DNA of 64,000 nt from Massilia sp. IC2-278 (GCF_020708045.1 NZ_JAJFES010000007.1:124001-188000); one strand, 5' to 3'. Shown: positions 50,323 to 61,696, counted from the first letter of the stretch. A program made the numbers and translations. The notes: generated from the letters alone by a model not told the origin.

Positions 50323-50937
50323 TTATGCGCGCTTAGCCTTTTTGCGCAGCCTGAACACCGCCAGGCTCCCGCGCAGATTCGGCAGGAAGCTCACCGGTTT
50401 GCCCTCCGCCAGCGCCACGTACTCCAGCACCTCCAGCCCGCACTCCTCGGCCAGTTCCTTGAAGTCGTCGATGGTCGCATAACGCACGTTCGGCGTATCG
50501 AACCACTGGTAAGGCAGCGTGCGCGATACCGGCATGCGGCCCTTCAGCAAGGCCACGCGGTGCGGCCAGTAGGCGAAGTTCGGGAACGAGACGATCGCCT
50601 CGGCGCCCACGCGCACGATGTCGCGCAGGCGTGCCTCAACGTGCAGCATCATCTGCAGCGAGGACAGGCAAAGCACGGTGTCGAAGGCATTGTCGCCGAA
50701 CAGGTCGAGCCCCTGTTCCATGTCGTGCTGGATGACGCTGATGCCGCGCCGCGTGCTTTCCAATACCTTGTCGTCGGCGATCTCGATGCCGTAGCCGGTG
50801 CAGCGCTTGCCGGTCTCCAGGTAGCGCAACATGGCGCCGTCGCCGCAGCCGACGTCGAGCACATGCGAACCCTCGCCCACCCAATCGGCGATGAAGGCCA
50901 GGTCGGGACGCAAGGTGGTCAAGTCTTCGAATTTCAT
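50323..50937 (-). CDS. metW: methionine biosynthesis protein MetW
   Basis: 204-residue SAM-dependent methyltransferase-like protein; [16 protein letters not shown] and [16 protein letters not shown] are the motifs. MetW partners MetX in homoserine acylation in proteobacteria with this gene pair. The start ATG overlaps the metX stop (ATGA). Confidence 0.93.
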   Translation of the reverse strand: MKFEDLTTLRPDLAFIADWVGEGSHVLDVGCGDGAMLRYLETGKRCTGYGIEIADDKVLESTRRGISVIQHDMEQGLDLFGDNAFDTVLCLSSLQMMLHVEARLRDIVRVGAEAIVSFPNFAYWPHRVALLKGRMPVSRTLPYQWFDTPNVRYATIDDFKELAEECGLEVLEYVALAEGKPVSFLPNLRGSLAVFRLRKKAKRA

Positions 50938-52082
50938 GCGCCCTCCTTGGCTTCTTCCCAGATGCGGTCGTAGTAGGCCCGCACCACGCCCATGTAGCGC
51001 GCGTCTTCCAGCAGGAAGGCGTCGTGCCCGTGCGGCGCGTCGATTTCGGCGTAGGTCACCTTGCGGCGGTTCGAGATCAGGGCCTCGACGATCTCGCGGC
51101 TGCGCTCCGGCGAGAAGCGCCAGTCGGTGGTGAAGGAAGCGATCAGGAACTGGGCTTTCGTCGACGACAGCGCGCGGGTCAGGTCGCCGCCGTGCTCGCG
51201 CGCCGGGTCGAAGTAGTCGAGCGCCTTGGTGATCAGCAGGTAGGTATTCGCGTCGAAGTATTCCGAGAACTTGTCGCCCTGGTAGCGCAGGTAGGACTCG
51301 ATCTCGAAGTCGATGCCGAAGTCGAACTTGTAGTCGTTGGTCTCGGCGGCATTGCGCAGCTTGCGGCCGAACTTCTCTGCCATGTCGTCGTTCGACAAAT
51401 AGGTGATGTGGCCGACCATGCGCGCCACCTTCAGGCCGTTCTTCGGCACCATGCCGTGTTCGTAGAAGTCGCCGCCGTGGTAGTCGGGGTCGGTCAGGAT
51501 GGCCTGGCGCGCGACGTCGTTGAAGGCGATGTTCTGGGCCGAGAGCTTGGGCGTGGAGGCGATCACGATGCAGTGGCGCAGGCGCTCGGGGAACAGGATG
51601 CTCCACGACAGGGCCTGCATGCCGCCCAGCGAACCGCCCATCACGGCGGCGAACTGCTCGATGCCGAGACGGTCGGCCAAACGTGCCTGGGCCGCGACCC
51701 AGTCTTCCACCGTCAGCAGCGGGAATGCCGCGCCGTAGGGCTTGCCGGTGGCCGGATTGGTGTGCATCGGGCCGGTCGAGCCGAAGCAGGAGCCGAGGTT
51801 GTTCACGCCGATGACGAAGAAGCGGTCGGTGTCGACCGGCTTGCCGGGGCCGACCATGTTGTCCCACCAGCCGGCGCTTTTCGGTTCGTTGGCGTAGGTG
51901 CCGGCCACGTGGTGCGAGGCGTTCAGCGCGTGGCAGATCAGCACCGCGTTGGAACGCTCGGCGTTCAGCGTGCCGTAGGTTTCATACATCAGCGTGTAGT
52001 CGCCGAGCTGGGCGCCGCTTTGCAGGCGCAGCGGCTCGGCGAAATGCATCGCCTGGGGAGAGACGGTTCCTAGGGATCCCAT
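50934..52082 (-). CDS. metX: homoserine O-acyltransferase
   Basis: 382-residue alpha/beta hydrolase fold enzyme. Nucleophile Ser151 in [12 protein letters not shown], Asp in FTTDWRFSP, His in [13 protein letters not shown], with the family stretch [16 protein letters not shown]. It activates homoserine with an acetyl or succinyl group for methionine synthesis; the acyl specificity cannot be told from motifs alone. Start at [10 protein letters not shown]. It lies 52 bases after ptsI and overlaps metW. Confidence 0.94.
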   Translation of the reverse strand: MGSLGTVSPQAMHFAEPLRLQSGAQLGDYTLMYETYGTLNAERSNAVLICHALNASHHVAGTYANEPKSAGWWDNMVGPGKPVDTDRFFVIGVNNLGSCFGSTGPMHTNPATGKPYGAAFPLLTVEDWVAAQARLADRLGIEQFAAVMGGSLGGMQALSWSILFPERLRHCIVIASTPKLSAQNIAFNDVARQAILTDPDYHGGDFYEHGMVPKNGLKVARMVGHITYLSNDDMAEKFGRKLRNAAETNDYKFDFGIDFEIESYLRYQGDKFSEYFDANTYLLITKALDYFDPAREHGGDLTRALSSTKAQFLIASFTTDWRFSPERSREIVEALISNRRKVTYAEIDAPHGHDAFLLEDARYMGVVRAYYDRIWEEAKEGA

Positions 52083-52134
52083 GAGACTTTCTTCGGTATT
52101 GTGGTCGGCGGCGCATCGGCCGCCTCCGGTATGA

Positions 52135-53889
52135 CTAAATGAGTTGGAGCTGTTCGACCGCTTCGGCGATCTCGTTCGGTTCCATCGAGCGCATGATGCG
52201 TCGCATTCGCGGGGCAATCTGGGCCAGGTCGGCGCCGAGGATTTCCTGCTTCACCGCCAGCAGCTGGGCCGGGTGCATCGAGAATTCGCGCAGGCCCATG
52301 CCGAGCAGCAGGCGCGTCAGCTTGATGTCGCCCGCCATTTCGCCGCACACCGCGACGTCGATGCCGGCCTTCTGCCCTGCTGCAATGGTCATGCCGATCA
52401 GCTGCAGCACCGCCGGGTGCAGCGGGTTGTACAGGTGGGCCACTTCGTAGTCGACGCGGTCGATCGCCAGCGTGTACTGGATCAGGTCATTCGTGCCGAT
52501 CGACAGGAAGTCCATGCGCTTGACGAACATCGGCAGCGCCAGCGCGGCGGCCGGGATTTCGATCATGGCGCCGACTTCGACTTCCGGGTCGTACTTGATG
52601 TTCTGTTCGCGCAGCTGGGCCTTGGCCTGCTCGATCATGTTCAGGGTCTGGTCGATCTCGAAGGCATGCGCCAGCATCGGGATCAGGATGCGCACCTTGC
52701 CGAATGCCGAGGCACGCAGGATCGCACGCAGCTGGGTCAGGAACAGCTGGGGCTCGGCCAGGCAGTAGCGGATCGCGCGCAGGCCCAGGGCCGGATTGAG
52801 CGCCGTATGCTCGGTCGGGTCGAGCGGCTTGTCGGCGCCGACATCGAGCGTGCGGATCGTTACCGGGCGGCCTTTCATGGCCACCACGGCGCGCCGGTAC
52901 TGCTCGAACTGTTCGTCCTCGCTCGGGATCTTCAGGCCGTCGGCGCCGCGCGCCATGAACAGGAATTCGGAGCGGAACAGACCGACGCCATTCGCACCCG
53001 CTTCCAGCGCGTGCGGGCAGTCGTCGGGCAGCTCGATATTCGCCAGCAGGCGGATCGCGGTACCGTCCTTGGTCACGGCCGGGGTCTTCTTCAGCTTCAG
53101 CAGGCGCTTGCGCGCTTTCACCAGCGCGGCCTGGCGCGCGCGGTACTGCTCCAGCACCAGCTGGCTCGGATTACAGATCACCACGCCGGCATCGCCGTCG
53201 ACGATGATCCAGTCGTCCTGCTCGACCAGGCGCGAAGCCTGGCTCATGCCGACGGCCGCCGGAATGTCGAGCGAGCGCGCGACAATCGCCGTGTGCGAGT
53301 TCTGGCCGCCGACGTCGGTAACGAAGCCGATGAAGGAACGGTCACGGAAGGCCAGCATGTCGGCCGGCGAGATGTCATGGGCGACCACGATCATCTGCGG
53401 GTGGTAGTCGTCGTCGCCGGCCAGGATGGGCGGCACGCTCAAGGCGGTGCCCATCAGGACCTTCAGCACGCGCTCGGCGACCTGCTGGATGTCCTGCTTG
53501 CGCTCGCGCAGGTACTCGTCCTCGATCTCGTCGAACTGGGCCGAGAGCTCGTCGATCTGCGTCACCAGCGCCCACTCGGCGTTGTAGTGGCGCATGCGGA
53601 TGATGTCGAGCGGCGCTTCCGAGATCAGCGGGTCGGACAGGATCAGCGCATGGACGTCGATGAAGGCGCCCAGTTCGGTCGGCGCATCCTTCGGCAAATC
53701 GGTCCACAGCTCCTGCAGGTTGCGGTGCACGGCGGCGATCGCATCCTGCAGGCGTTTGACTTCCGCCTCGACCTGCTCTTGCGGAACCAGGTAGTGCTTG
53801 ACGTCCAGCGCGGCAGGCGTAAGCAGGTGCGCGCGGCCGATCGAGATGCCGCGCGAAACCGGAATGCCGTGGAGCGTGAACGAAGCCAT
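52135..53889 (-). CDS. ptsI: PTS enzyme I (phosphoenolpyruvate-protein phosphotransferase)
   Basis: 584 residues. Phosphohistidine in [13 protein letters not shown] (His199 from this start), PEP-binding region [20 protein letters not shown] and active-site CGEMAGD. It transfers phosphate from PEP to HPr. The start at [20 protein letters not shown] aligns with known enzyme I; an ATG 12 codons earlier abuts the ptsH stop and is possible. No sugar permease (EIIB/C) gene is in the window. Confidence 0.94.
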   Translation of the reverse strand: MASFTLHGIPVSRGISIGRAHLLTPAALDVKHYLVPQEQVEAEVKRLQDAIAAVHRNLQELWTDLPKDAPTELGAFIDVHALILSDPLISEAPLDIIRMRHYNAEWALVTQIDELSAQFDEIEDEYLRERKQDIQQVAERVLKVLMGTALSVPPILAGDDDYHPQMIVVAHDISPADMLAFRDRSFIGFVTDVGGQNSHTAIVARSLDIPAAVGMSQASRLVEQDDWIIVDGDAGVVICNPSQLVLEQYRARQAALVKARKRLLKLKKTPAVTKDGTAIRLLANIELPDDCPHALEAGANGVGLFRSEFLFMARGADGLKIPSEDEQFEQYRRAVVAMKGRPVTIRTLDVGADKPLDPTEHTALNPALGLRAIRYCLAEPQLFLTQLRAILRASAFGKVRILIPMLAHAFEIDQTLNMIEQAKAQLREQNIKYDPEVEVGAMIEIPAAALALPMFVKRMDFLSIGTNDLIQYTLAIDRVDYEVAHLYNPLHPAVLQLIGMTIAAGQKAGIDVAVCGEMAGDIKLTRLLLGMGLREFSMHPAQLLAVKQEILGADLAQIAPRMRRIMRSMEPNEIAEAVEQLQLI

Positions 53890-53925
53890 CGATGGTCCCG
53901 AACGGTAGCGGCCAGCGTCGGGCAT

Positions 53926-54195
53926 TTATTCGCCTTCGCCGAAGCGGTCGTTGATCAGGCCAGTCAGGGCGGTGACCGCATCGGCTTCGTCCGGGCCATC
54001 CGCTTCCAGGGTCACCTTCGCGCCCTTGCCGGCGGCCAGCATCATCACGCCCATGATGGACTTGGCGTTGATGCGGCGGCCGTTACGGGTGAGCCAGACG
54101 TCGCTTTTGTATTTCGCGGCCAGTTGGGTGAATTTGGCGGATGCGCGGGCGTGCAGGCCCAGTTTGTTGATGATTTCGAGTTCTTGCTGAATCAT
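53926..54195 (-). CDS. ptsH: phosphocarrier protein HPr
   Basis: 89 residues. Phosphorylated His15 in NKLGLHARASAKF and a conserved Ser46 in AKSIMGVMML, the position phosphorylated by HPr kinase in bacteria that have it. It relays phosphate from enzyme I to EIIA. It stands between the EIIA-Man gene and ptsI. Confidence 0.95.
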   Translation of the reverse strand: MIQQELEIINKLGLHARASAKFTQLAAKYKSDVWLTRNGRRINAKSIMGVMMLAAGKGAKVTLEADGPDEADAVTALTGLINDRFGEGE

Positions 54196-54266
54196 GTTTT
54201 ATCTTTTGTTCTCAAACTGCGTACGCCAAAAAAGGACGCCTGGCGCCCTCGTCTACTACAAAAATA

Positions 54267-54671
54267 TCAGGAACCGACGCGGATGCGGTTATCGACCCGC
54301 ACCGCGCCGTTCTGGGCGCCCGCCAGCGCCATTTCCACCACCACGTCGAGCGTGTCGCGCCGATACGTGATCGCACGCAGCAGCATCGGCAGACTGATGC
54401 CGGCGATGACTTCCACGTGGCCGGCGTCGTGCAGCGAATTGCAGCAGTTCGACGGCGTGCCGCCCTTGATGTCGGTGATCACCAGGACGCCGTCGCCGTC
54501 GTCCAGGCGCGCGATCGCCTCTTTCGCCTTGCAATTGACGGCGCGCGTGTCTTCGTCGGCCGCCACGTCGATGGCCTCGAAGCGCTCGGTCGGTCCGCGA
54601 AACACGTGCGCGACCGCCGCGATGAATGCCTGTCCCAATGGTGCGTGGGTCAGGAGCAAAATCCCTACCAT
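54267..54671 (-). CDS. PTS mannose-family EIIA component
   Basis: 134 residues; MVGILLLTHAPLGQAF with phosphorylatable His9, and DGDGVLVITDIKGGTPSNCC are marks of the EIIA-Man fold. In betaproteobacteria this solitary EIIA next to ptsH-ptsI usually has a regulatory role, since no EIIBCD genes accompany it. It starts 2 bases after gshB ends. Confidence 0.9.
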   Translation of the reverse strand: MVGILLLTHAPLGQAFIAAVAHVFRGPTERFEAIDVAADEDTRAVNCKAKEAIARLDDGDGVLVITDIKGGTPSNCCNSLHDAGHVEVIAGISLPMLLRAITYRRDTLDVVVEMALAGAQNGAVRVDNRIRVGS

Positions 54672-54673
54672 GA

Positions 54674-55621
54674 TTATCTTTCAGTCACCTGCTGTTCGAC
54701 CGCGTCGATGAACATCGCGGCCACGTCGAAACCAGTCTGGTCGGTGATCTCCTGGAAGCAGGTCGGGCTGGTTACGTTTACTTCGGTCAGGAAATCGCCG
54801 ATCACATCTAATCCTACCAGCAACAGCCCACGCTCGGCCAGCACCGGGCCCAGGGCTTCGGCGATCTGACGGTCGCGCTCGGTGATCGGCTGGGCCACGC
54901 CGATGCCGCCAGCGGCCAGGTTGCCGCGCACTTCGGTGCCCTGCGGGATGCGCGCCAGCGCGAACGGCACCGGCTTGCCGCCGATGACCAGGATGCGCTT
55001 GTCGCCCTTCACGATCTCGGGAATGTACTTCTGCACCATAATGGTGCGTTTGCCGTTGTCGCTCAGGGTTTCGATGATCGCGCCCAGGTTCATCGCGTCC
55101 GCCTTTACGCGGAAGATGCCGGTGCCGCCCATGCCGTCGAGCGGCTTGAAGATCACGTCGCCGTGCTTGGCGTGGAAGGCGCGCAGGCGTTTCTCCGACG
55201 ACGACACCAGGGTCGGCGAGGTGAACTCGGAGAACTGGCCGATGGCCAGCTTTTCGTTGTGGTCGCGGATCGCCGCCGGGCTGTTGAAAACGCGCGCGCC
55301 CTGCTTTTCCGCCAGTTCCAGCAGATAGGTGCCGTAGACGTATTCCATGTCGAAAGGCGGATCCTTGCGCTCGATGATGGCATCGAAAGTGGACAGGCGC
55401 ACTTCCTCGGCCGGGTCGGCCTTGTACCATTCGTCAGGGTCCCCGGTCAGGTGGATGCGCGTGACTTCGGCCGTGACGATGCCTTCTTCCAGCGCCATGT
55501 CGCGCTGCTGGAAGGCGTAGACCGCGTGGCCGCGCCGCGCCGCTTCGCGCATCATGGCGAAGGTCGAGTCCTTGTAGATCTTGAAACCGGTGAGCGGATC
55601 GGCGAGGAAAGCGATTTTCAT
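54674..55621 (-). CDS. gshB: glutathione synthetase
   Basis: 315-residue ATP-grasp ligase joining glycine to gamma-glutamylcysteine. KIAFLADPLTGFKIYKDSTF at the N-terminus, DPPFDMEYVYGTYLLE, FKPLDGMGGTGIFRV and the C-terminal LLLVGLDVIGDFLTEVNVTS are characteristic. First in the minus-strand run gshB-EIIA-ptsH-ptsI-metX-metW. gshA lies 2.1 kb upstream on the same strand, separated by two unrelated genes. Confidence 0.96.
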   Translation of the reverse strand: MKIAFLADPLTGFKIYKDSTFAMMREAARRGHAVYAFQQRDMALEEGIVTAEVTRIHLTGDPDEWYKADPAEEVRLSTFDAIIERKDPPFDMEYVYGTYLLELAEKQGARVFNSPAAIRDHNEKLAIGQFSEFTSPTLVSSSEKRLRAFHAKHGDVIFKPLDGMGGTGIFRVKADAMNLGAIIETLSDNGKRTIMVQKYIPEIVKGDKRILVIGGKPVPFALARIPQGTEVRGNLAAGGIGVAQPITERDRQIAEALGPVLAERGLLLVGLDVIGDFLTEVNVTSPTCFQEITDQTGFDVAAMFIDAVEQQVTER

Positions 55622-55765
55622 GGGTATGTCCAGCTAAGGTAATGCCACCAATTTTAGCTGGAAACCCGAAACCCTGCGGCCGGGCGCCTTTCCTCGGCCA
55701 ATACTGAAATAATGCTGCTGGGCACATAATGCCGCTGAGCAAATTGATCAGTATCGCGCCCCCGC

Positions 55766-56587
55766 ATGAGCGCGCGCAAACCCGATGCGGGTAGCCTGCG
55801 CGACGATGGCTGCATGGACGCCCAACTCGACCAACCCAGCAAGCACGAACGCGACCCAGACAACAGTCCGGGCAACAACCCGGACGACAGCCCCGAGCGC
55901 GAGCAGGAGCGCATCGCGCGCGTCTACCGCGGCTGGCACGGCGGCGCCGCGCTGGCCCGCTATGCCTGGCACCGGCCCGATATCGTCCTGCAGCAGGCCA
56001 TGCGCGCACGGGTGCTGTCGCGCATGCTGGCCGATACCGTCGGCACCGATCTCGCCAAGGTGCAGGTGGTGGACGTCGGCTGCGGCACCGGCGGCTTCCT
56101 GCGCCAGCTGATCGACTGGGGCGCCACGCCAGCCAACCTGATCGGCACCGAGTTGCAGCAAGACCGGCTCGACCTGGCCGCGCCGCGCACCGCCAGCGGT
56201 GTACGCTGGCATTGCGGTTCCTTGGCCGCCCTGCCCGGCGCCAGCGCCGACCTGATTGCGGCAAATACCGTGTTTTCCTCGGTCCTGGACCAGGAAGTAC
56301 GCCAGCAACTGGCCGCCGACATGTGGCGCGTGCTGCGGCCCGGCGGCTGGGGCCTGGTGTTTGACTTCCGCTACAACAATCCGAAGAACCCGCACGTGCG
56401 CCGCGTCACGCGCAGCGAACTGGATGGTTTCTGGCCCGGCGAGCGCCAGCAATACCGTACCCTGCTGCTGGCGCCGCCCATCAGCCGCGCGCTGGCCGGG
56501 CTGCCGGCGCTAGTCACCGAAACCCTGGCCGCCGTGGCGCCGCCGCTGCGTTCGCACTTTTTGTACATGGTGCAGAAAAAGGCATAG
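55766..56587 (+). CDS. class I SAM-dependent methyltransferase
   Basis: 273 residues. SAM-binding motif VQVVDVGCGTGGFLRQLIDW, acidic IGTELQQDRLDL and the late motif RVLRPGGWGLVFDFRYNN. The first 45 residues are hydrophilic, acidic and probably disordered; the true start may be the internal ATG at 55814. The substrate is unknown. It is divergent from gshB, with 144 bases between them. Confidence 0.8.
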   Translation: MSARKPDAGSLRDDGCMDAQLDQPSKHERDPDNSPGNNPDDSPEREQERIARVYRGWHGGAALARYAWHRPDIVLQQAMRARVLSRMLADTVGTDLAKVQVVDVGCGTGGFLRQLIDWGATPANLIGTELQQDRLDLAAPRTASGVRWHCGSLAALPGASADLIAANTVFSSVLDQEVRQQLAADMWRVLRPGGWGLVFDFRYNNPKNPHVRRVTRSELDGFWPGERQQYRTLLLAPPISRALAGLPALVTETLAAVAPPLRSHFLYMVQKKA

Positions 56588-56599
56588 GGGTGACGTGTC

Positions 56600-56695
56600 C
56601 GTAGGGTGGTCCGGGCCATGACCTTGGCCCTAGGGTGGACGGCTACACCGGACAGCACGCAATCACACGGCAGATGCGCGGTCCACGCGTTCAAC
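56600..56695. repeat. degenerate GTAGGGTGG-type repeat region
   Basis: GTAGGGTGGTCCGGGCC near 56600 is followed by TAGGGTGGACGGCTACACCGG (56630-56650) and GCGGTCCACGCGTTCAAC (56678-56695). The shared lead GTAGGGTGG links it to the palindromes elsewhere in the window, but the stems here are imperfect or interleaved. Confidence 0.5.
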
Positions 56696-56722
56696 AGCTG
56701 CAAACTTGCCGCCCGGCTGCCA

Positions 56723-57619
56723 TTAATTGCTCACGCCGTGGCTTCCAGCCGTATGCTTGCCTTGGGTGCTAAAACTCGTCTCAAAAAACCGCAACACGCG
56801 CTCTTCATACGCCGCCGGCGCAAACGCATGCAAGTCCTGGTGCACCGCGCCCTCTACCTCCCATAAAGCCTTCGGCTGGGCGGCCGCACCGTAAAGGCGG
56901 CGCGTCTCATCAATCGTCGTGTGCATGTCCCGGTCACCCGAGGCCAGCAGCAAGGGCGCCCGGATCGCGGCCAGATGCTCGATCGGCCGCAGTTGCTGCG
57001 GCGTGATATCCAGGCGCAGCGGCAACTGCCACAGCAACAGCTTCGACAGCGGCACACCCAGCGCACCCAGGCGCATGCGCAGGCGGTCTTCCACCGCTTC
57101 CTCGATGGTCGGATACATCGATTCCAGCACCGCCGCATCCACCTGCGGGCAATCCTGGCACAGCACGAAGGACGCCGCACCAAGCGACACGCCGATCAGG
57201 CCCAGCCCCTCGCCCGGCGCCTGCTCGCGCAGGTAAGCCAGCGCCGCCTTTACGCCGGCTGCTTCGCTGAGACCAAAGGTGAGCCGCGGCGCCGCGCTGG
57301 CGCCATGTCCCGGCAAGTCGATCAGCAGCACGGAATAGCCGGCAGCGTGCAGGAAGCGTGCCCGGTCCAGCATCTGGCGCCGGTCGGCGCGGATGCCATG
57401 CAGCAGCAGGACCGCGCCCTTCCCGTCCCCGCGCAGGAACCAGCCTTCCACCGAGCGGCCGTGCCCGGTGGGCAGCGTGACCGTTTGCGCAAGCAGTCCG
57501 GCAGGCAGCGCGATCGCGTAATGCGCCCCCGCCACCAGCTTGCTTCCTGCAAACCAACTCAGCGCCAGCCCGCCCAGCAGCAGCAGCGACGAACCGACTA
57601 TCCATCGACGACCACGCAT
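56723..57619 (-). CDS. membrane-anchored alpha/beta hydrolase
   Basis: 298 residues. One N-terminal membrane segment (RWIVGSSLLLLGGLALSWFA), then an alpha/beta hydrolase domain with oxyanion region LLLHGIRADRRQM, nucleophile GVSLGAASF, Asp in SGDRDMH and His in GAVHQDLHAF. The substrate is unknown; the layout resembles the BAAT/serine aminopeptidase S33-like group. Start at MRGRRW, because GAAGGAG lies 6 bases before it; a further ATG lies 9 codons upstream. Confidence 0.83.
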   Translation of the reverse strand: MRGRRWIVGSSLLLLGGLALSWFAGSKLVAGAHYAIALPAGLLAQTVTLPTGHGRSVEGWFLRGDGKGAVLLLHGIRADRRQMLDRARFLHAAGYSVLLIDLPGHGASAAPRLTFGLSEAAGVKAALAYLREQAPGEGLGLIGVSLGAASFVLCQDCPQVDAAVLESMYPTIEEAVEDRLRMRLGALGVPLSKLLLWQLPLRLDITPQQLRPIEHLAAIRAPLLLASGDRDMHTTIDETRRLYGAAAQPKALWEVEGAVHQDLHAFAPAAYEERVLRFFETSFSTQGKHTAGSHGVSN

Positions 57620-57685
57620 GCGCTTCTCCTTCAACGATGTCAACAAGACATTATTGCTGAGTAGAGAATGCCTGCGTCACAGAAA

Positions 57686-57713
57686 TAAAAAAGGGGCCCA
57701 TCACGGGCCCCTC
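57686..57713 (-). terminator. terminator of gshA
   Basis: On the minus strand, stem AGGGGCCC/GGGCCCCT followed by TTTTTTA, 25 bases after the gshA stop codon. Confidence 0.85.
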
Positions 57714-57737
57714 GGTATCGTCACACTAGCCGACGCA

Positions 57738-59039
57738 TCAATACACCTCCGGATTCGGATCGGTCCGCTCCATCTCCAGCGAGGCTGCCAGCAAGCCCAG
57801 CCGCGCCACCACGCCATACACGTAGAAGCGGTTCGGCGCCGCCGTGCCCGGCTTGGCCTTCAAGTCCGGCACCGCGTGCTGCTGGGCAAAGGCCAGCGGT
57901 ACGAACTGCGAACCCGGCGCATTCAGGTTCTGGTCGACGCCACGCTCGGCGTGCACGCGGTAGAAGCCGCCTACCACGTAACGGTCGATCATGTAGACCA
58001 CCGGCTCGGCCACCGCGTCGTCGATGTTCTCGAAGGTCGGCACGCCTTCCTGCACCACCAGGTCGGTCACCGCCACGCCGTCCTTGATGACCGACATCCG
58101 GGCGCGCTGCTTGAGGGTCAGGTCGCGCACTTCGCTGGCATCCTTGATCGTGGTCACGCCCATGCCATAGGTGCCGGCATCGGGCTTCACGATCACGAAG
58201 GGCTTCTGCTCCTTCATGCCGTATTCCTTGTACTTCTTCTTGATCTTCGACAGCAGCGACGACACCGCATCGGCCAGCGCCTCGGTGCCCTGGTCGTGTT
58301 CCAGGTCGACGTCGCTCACCTTGGCGTGCAGCGGATTGACCATCCACGGATCGATATCGATCAGCTTGCCGAACTTCTTGGCCACTTCGTCCAGCGCCTT
58401 GAGGTGATTGCTCTTGCGGCGCAGCGCCCAGCCGGCGTGCAGCGGCGGCAGCAGCGACTGCTCGTGCACGTTTTCCAGCACCGACGGAATGCCGGCCGAG
58501 AGATCGTTGTTCAGCAGGATGGTGCAGGGGTCGAAGTCGGCCAGGCCCAGGCGGCGGCCGTTCGGCGAGCGCACCAGCGGCTCGACCACCAGCATGTTTC
58601 CGTCCGGCAGCGCCAGTGGGGTTGGCTGGGTGACGTCCGGCGACAGCGAACCCAGGCGCACGTGCAGGCCGGTCTGGCGGAAGATCTGCATCAGGCGCGC
58701 CACGTTCTGCAGGTACTGGGGGTTGCGGGTGTGGACTTCCGGCACCAGCAGCAGGTTGCGCGCATCCGGACAATACTTGTCGATCGCGGCCATGGCGGCC
58801 TGCACGGTGAGCGGCAGCATTTCCGTGGCCAGGTGGTGGAAGCCGCCCGGGAACAGATTGGTGTCGACCGGCGCCAGCTTGTAGCCGGCATTGCGCAGGT
58901 CTACCGAGCAGTAAAACGGCGGCGTGTGCTCCTGCCATTCCAGGCGGAACCAGCGTTCGATGGCCGGCGTGGCATCGAGAATTTTCTTTTCCAGATCGAG
59001 CAGCGGGCCGGTCAGGGCAGTGGCGAGGTGCGGAACCAT
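57738..59039 (-). CDS. gshA: glutamate--cysteine ligase, proteobacterial (TIGR02049-type)
   Basis: 433 residues. It is not related to the E. coli GshA by motif but to the type found in betaproteobacteria and acidithiobacilli: VDLRNAGYKLAPVDTNLFPG, LLVPEVHTRNPQYLQNVARL, FVIVKPDAGTYGMGVTTIKD and VVGGFYRVHAERGVDQNLNA. It makes gamma-glutamylcysteine, the first step of glutathione synthesis; gshB lies 2.1 kb away. Transcribed alone, with a terminator directly downstream. Confidence 0.93.
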   Translation of the reverse strand: MVPHLATALTGPLLDLEKKILDATPAIERWFRLEWQEHTPPFYCSVDLRNAGYKLAPVDTNLFPGGFHHLATEMLPLTVQAAMAAIDKYCPDARNLLLVPEVHTRNPQYLQNVARLMQIFRQTGLHVRLGSLSPDVTQPTPLALPDGNMLVVEPLVRSPNGRRLGLADFDPCTILLNNDLSAGIPSVLENVHEQSLLPPLHAGWALRRKSNHLKALDEVAKKFGKLIDIDPWMVNPLHAKVSDVDLEHDQGTEALADAVSSLLSKIKKKYKEYGMKEQKPFVIVKPDAGTYGMGVTTIKDASEVRDLTLKQRARMSVIKDGVAVTDLVVQEGVPTFENIDDAVAEPVVYMIDRYVVGGFYRVHAERGVDQNLNAPGSQFVPLAFAQQHAVPDLKAKPGTAAPNRFYVYGVVARLGLLAASLEMERTDPNPEVY

Positions 59040-59134
59040 GAATGGACGTCCTTAATTGGCTTCTTGGCAATGAGTCCCATTATCTTGGGGCAGTCTTGCC
59101 ATTTTAAAGCCTTCCGCCTATCCGCTCCGCATAC

Positions 59135-59160
59135 AAAAAAGGCGCCCCGCAGGGCGCCCT
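59135..59160 (-). terminator. terminator of the porin-glnK-amtB operon
   Basis: Read on the minus strand: GGGCGCC, short loop, GGCGCC, then TTTTTTG. It lies 20 bases beyond the amtB stop codon. Confidence 0.85.
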
Positions 59161-59180
59161 CCTCTACCAGCCTGTCGCCA

Positions 59181-60584
59181 TCACGAATGGTAGGCCCGTT
59201 CGCCATGGCTGGTCAGGTCCAGGCCCTCGCGTTCCTGCTCTTCCGGCACGCGCAGGCCGATCACCATGTCCACCAGCTTGAAGGCAACGAAAGCCACGAA
59301 AGCCGACCAGACGATGGTGATGCCGATGGCCTCGGCCTGCACCAGCAACTGGTGGCCGATCGAGTAGGCATCGGCGGACGGCTTGTTGGTGACGTAGTCC
59401 CAGACGCCCTGGCCGCCCAGTTGCGGTGCCGCGAACACGCCGGTCAGCAGTGCGCCGACGATGCCGCCGACACCGTGCACGCCGAACACGTCGAGCGAGT
59501 CGTCCACGCGCAGCAGGCGCTTCAGGCCGTTCACGCCCCACAGGCAGACGATGCCGCCTACCAGGCCGATCACCAGCGCGCCCATCGGGCCGACGAAGCC
59601 GCAGGCCGGGGTAATCGCCACCAGGCCCGACACCGCGCCGGAAGCGGCGCCCAGCATCGACGGCTTGCCCTTGGTCGCCCATTCGCCGAAGGTCCAGGCG
59701 ACGGTGGCGGCGGCGGTGGCCAGCAGGGTATTCACGAAAGCCAGGGCGGCGACGTCGCCCGCTTCCAGCGCCGAGCCGGCGTTGAAGCCGAACCAGCCCA
59801 CCCACAGCAGCGAGGCGCCGATCATGGTCATGGTCATCGAGTGCGGGGCCATCGCTTCGCGGCCGTAGCCGACGCGCTTACCGATCACGTAGGCGCCGAC
59901 CAGGCCGGCCACTGCCGCGTTGATGTGGACCACGGTGCCGCCCGCGAAGTCGAGCGCGCCCTGCTGCCACAGCCAGCCGGCGTCGGCTGTCACGCTGGCC
60001 AGCGAAGCGGCGTCGGTGATCGCATCCGGACCGGCCCAGAACCAGACCATGTGCGCGATCGGCAGGTAGCCGAAGGTGAACCAGATCACGATGAATGCCA
60101 GCACCGCCGCAAAGCGTGCGCGCTCGGCGAATGCGCCGACGATCAGGCCGCAGGTAATCGCGGCAAAGGTACCCTGGAAGGCAACGAAAATGAACTCGGG
60201 GATCATCGTTTCCTTGCTGAAGGTGGCGCCCATCGAGAACACGCCGGTCGCCGCGTCATAGATGCCGTTCAGGAAGGCGCGGTCGAAGCCGCCGATGAAG
60301 GGGCTGCCGCCGGTAAAGGCCAGCGAGTAGCCGTACAGGCACCACAACACGATGATCAGCGAAAAAATCATGAAGATCTGCAGCAGCACCGACAGCATGT
60401 TCTTGGCGCGCACCAGGCCGCCGTAGAACAGGGCCAGGCCCGGGATCGACATCATGATCACCAGGATGGTGGCGATGAACATCCAGGCCGTGTCGCCCTT
60501 GTTGATCGAGGGCGCGGCCATGGCCGGCAGGGCCAGGCCGAGGCCCAGGCCGGCGGCGAGGAGTTTGGACATGGTTGATTTCAT
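59181..60584 (-). CDS. amtB: ammonium transporter AmtB
   Basis: 467 residues with a signal-like first helix (ending LPAMA) and eleven further membrane segments. Conserved twin histidines in GTVVHINAAVAGL and FGVHGVGGIVGALL, with DFAGG and the LFYGGLVRAKNMLS stretch. It imports ammonium and is blocked by GlnK at high nitrogen. Last gene of the operon, 10 bases after glnK. The C-terminal tail (RVPEEQEREGLDLTSHGERA) is the GlnK contact region. Confidence 0.96.
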   Translation of the reverse strand: MKSTMSKLLAAGLGLGLALPAMAAPSINKGDTAWMFIATILVIMMSIPGLALFYGGLVRAKNMLSVLLQIFMIFSLIIVLWCLYGYSLAFTGGSPFIGGFDRAFLNGIYDAATGVFSMGATFSKETMIPEFIFVAFQGTFAAITCGLIVGAFAERARFAAVLAFIVIWFTFGYLPIAHMVWFWAGPDAITDAASLASVTADAGWLWQQGALDFAGGTVVHINAAVAGLVGAYVIGKRVGYGREAMAPHSMTMTMIGASLLWVGWFGFNAGSALEAGDVAALAFVNTLLATAAATVAWTFGEWATKGKPSMLGAASGAVSGLVAITPACGFVGPMGALVIGLVGGIVCLWGVNGLKRLLRVDDSLDVFGVHGVGGIVGALLTGVFAAPQLGGQGVWDYVTNKPSADAYSIGHQLLVQAEAIGITIVWSAFVAFVAFKLVDMVIGLRVPEEQEREGLDLTSHGERAYHS

Positions 60585-60594
60585 TGGAATCCCC

Positions 60595-61696
<1,102 letters not shown>

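Noticed and set aside
52083-52217. Longer N-terminus for MetX
   Set aside because: The extra 45 residues overlap the ptsI 3' end and lack family similarity.
57540-60578. 1012-residue open frame opposite gshA and amtB
   Set aside because: Spans two certain genes on the other strand with His/Arg/Gln-rich composition typical of shadow frames.
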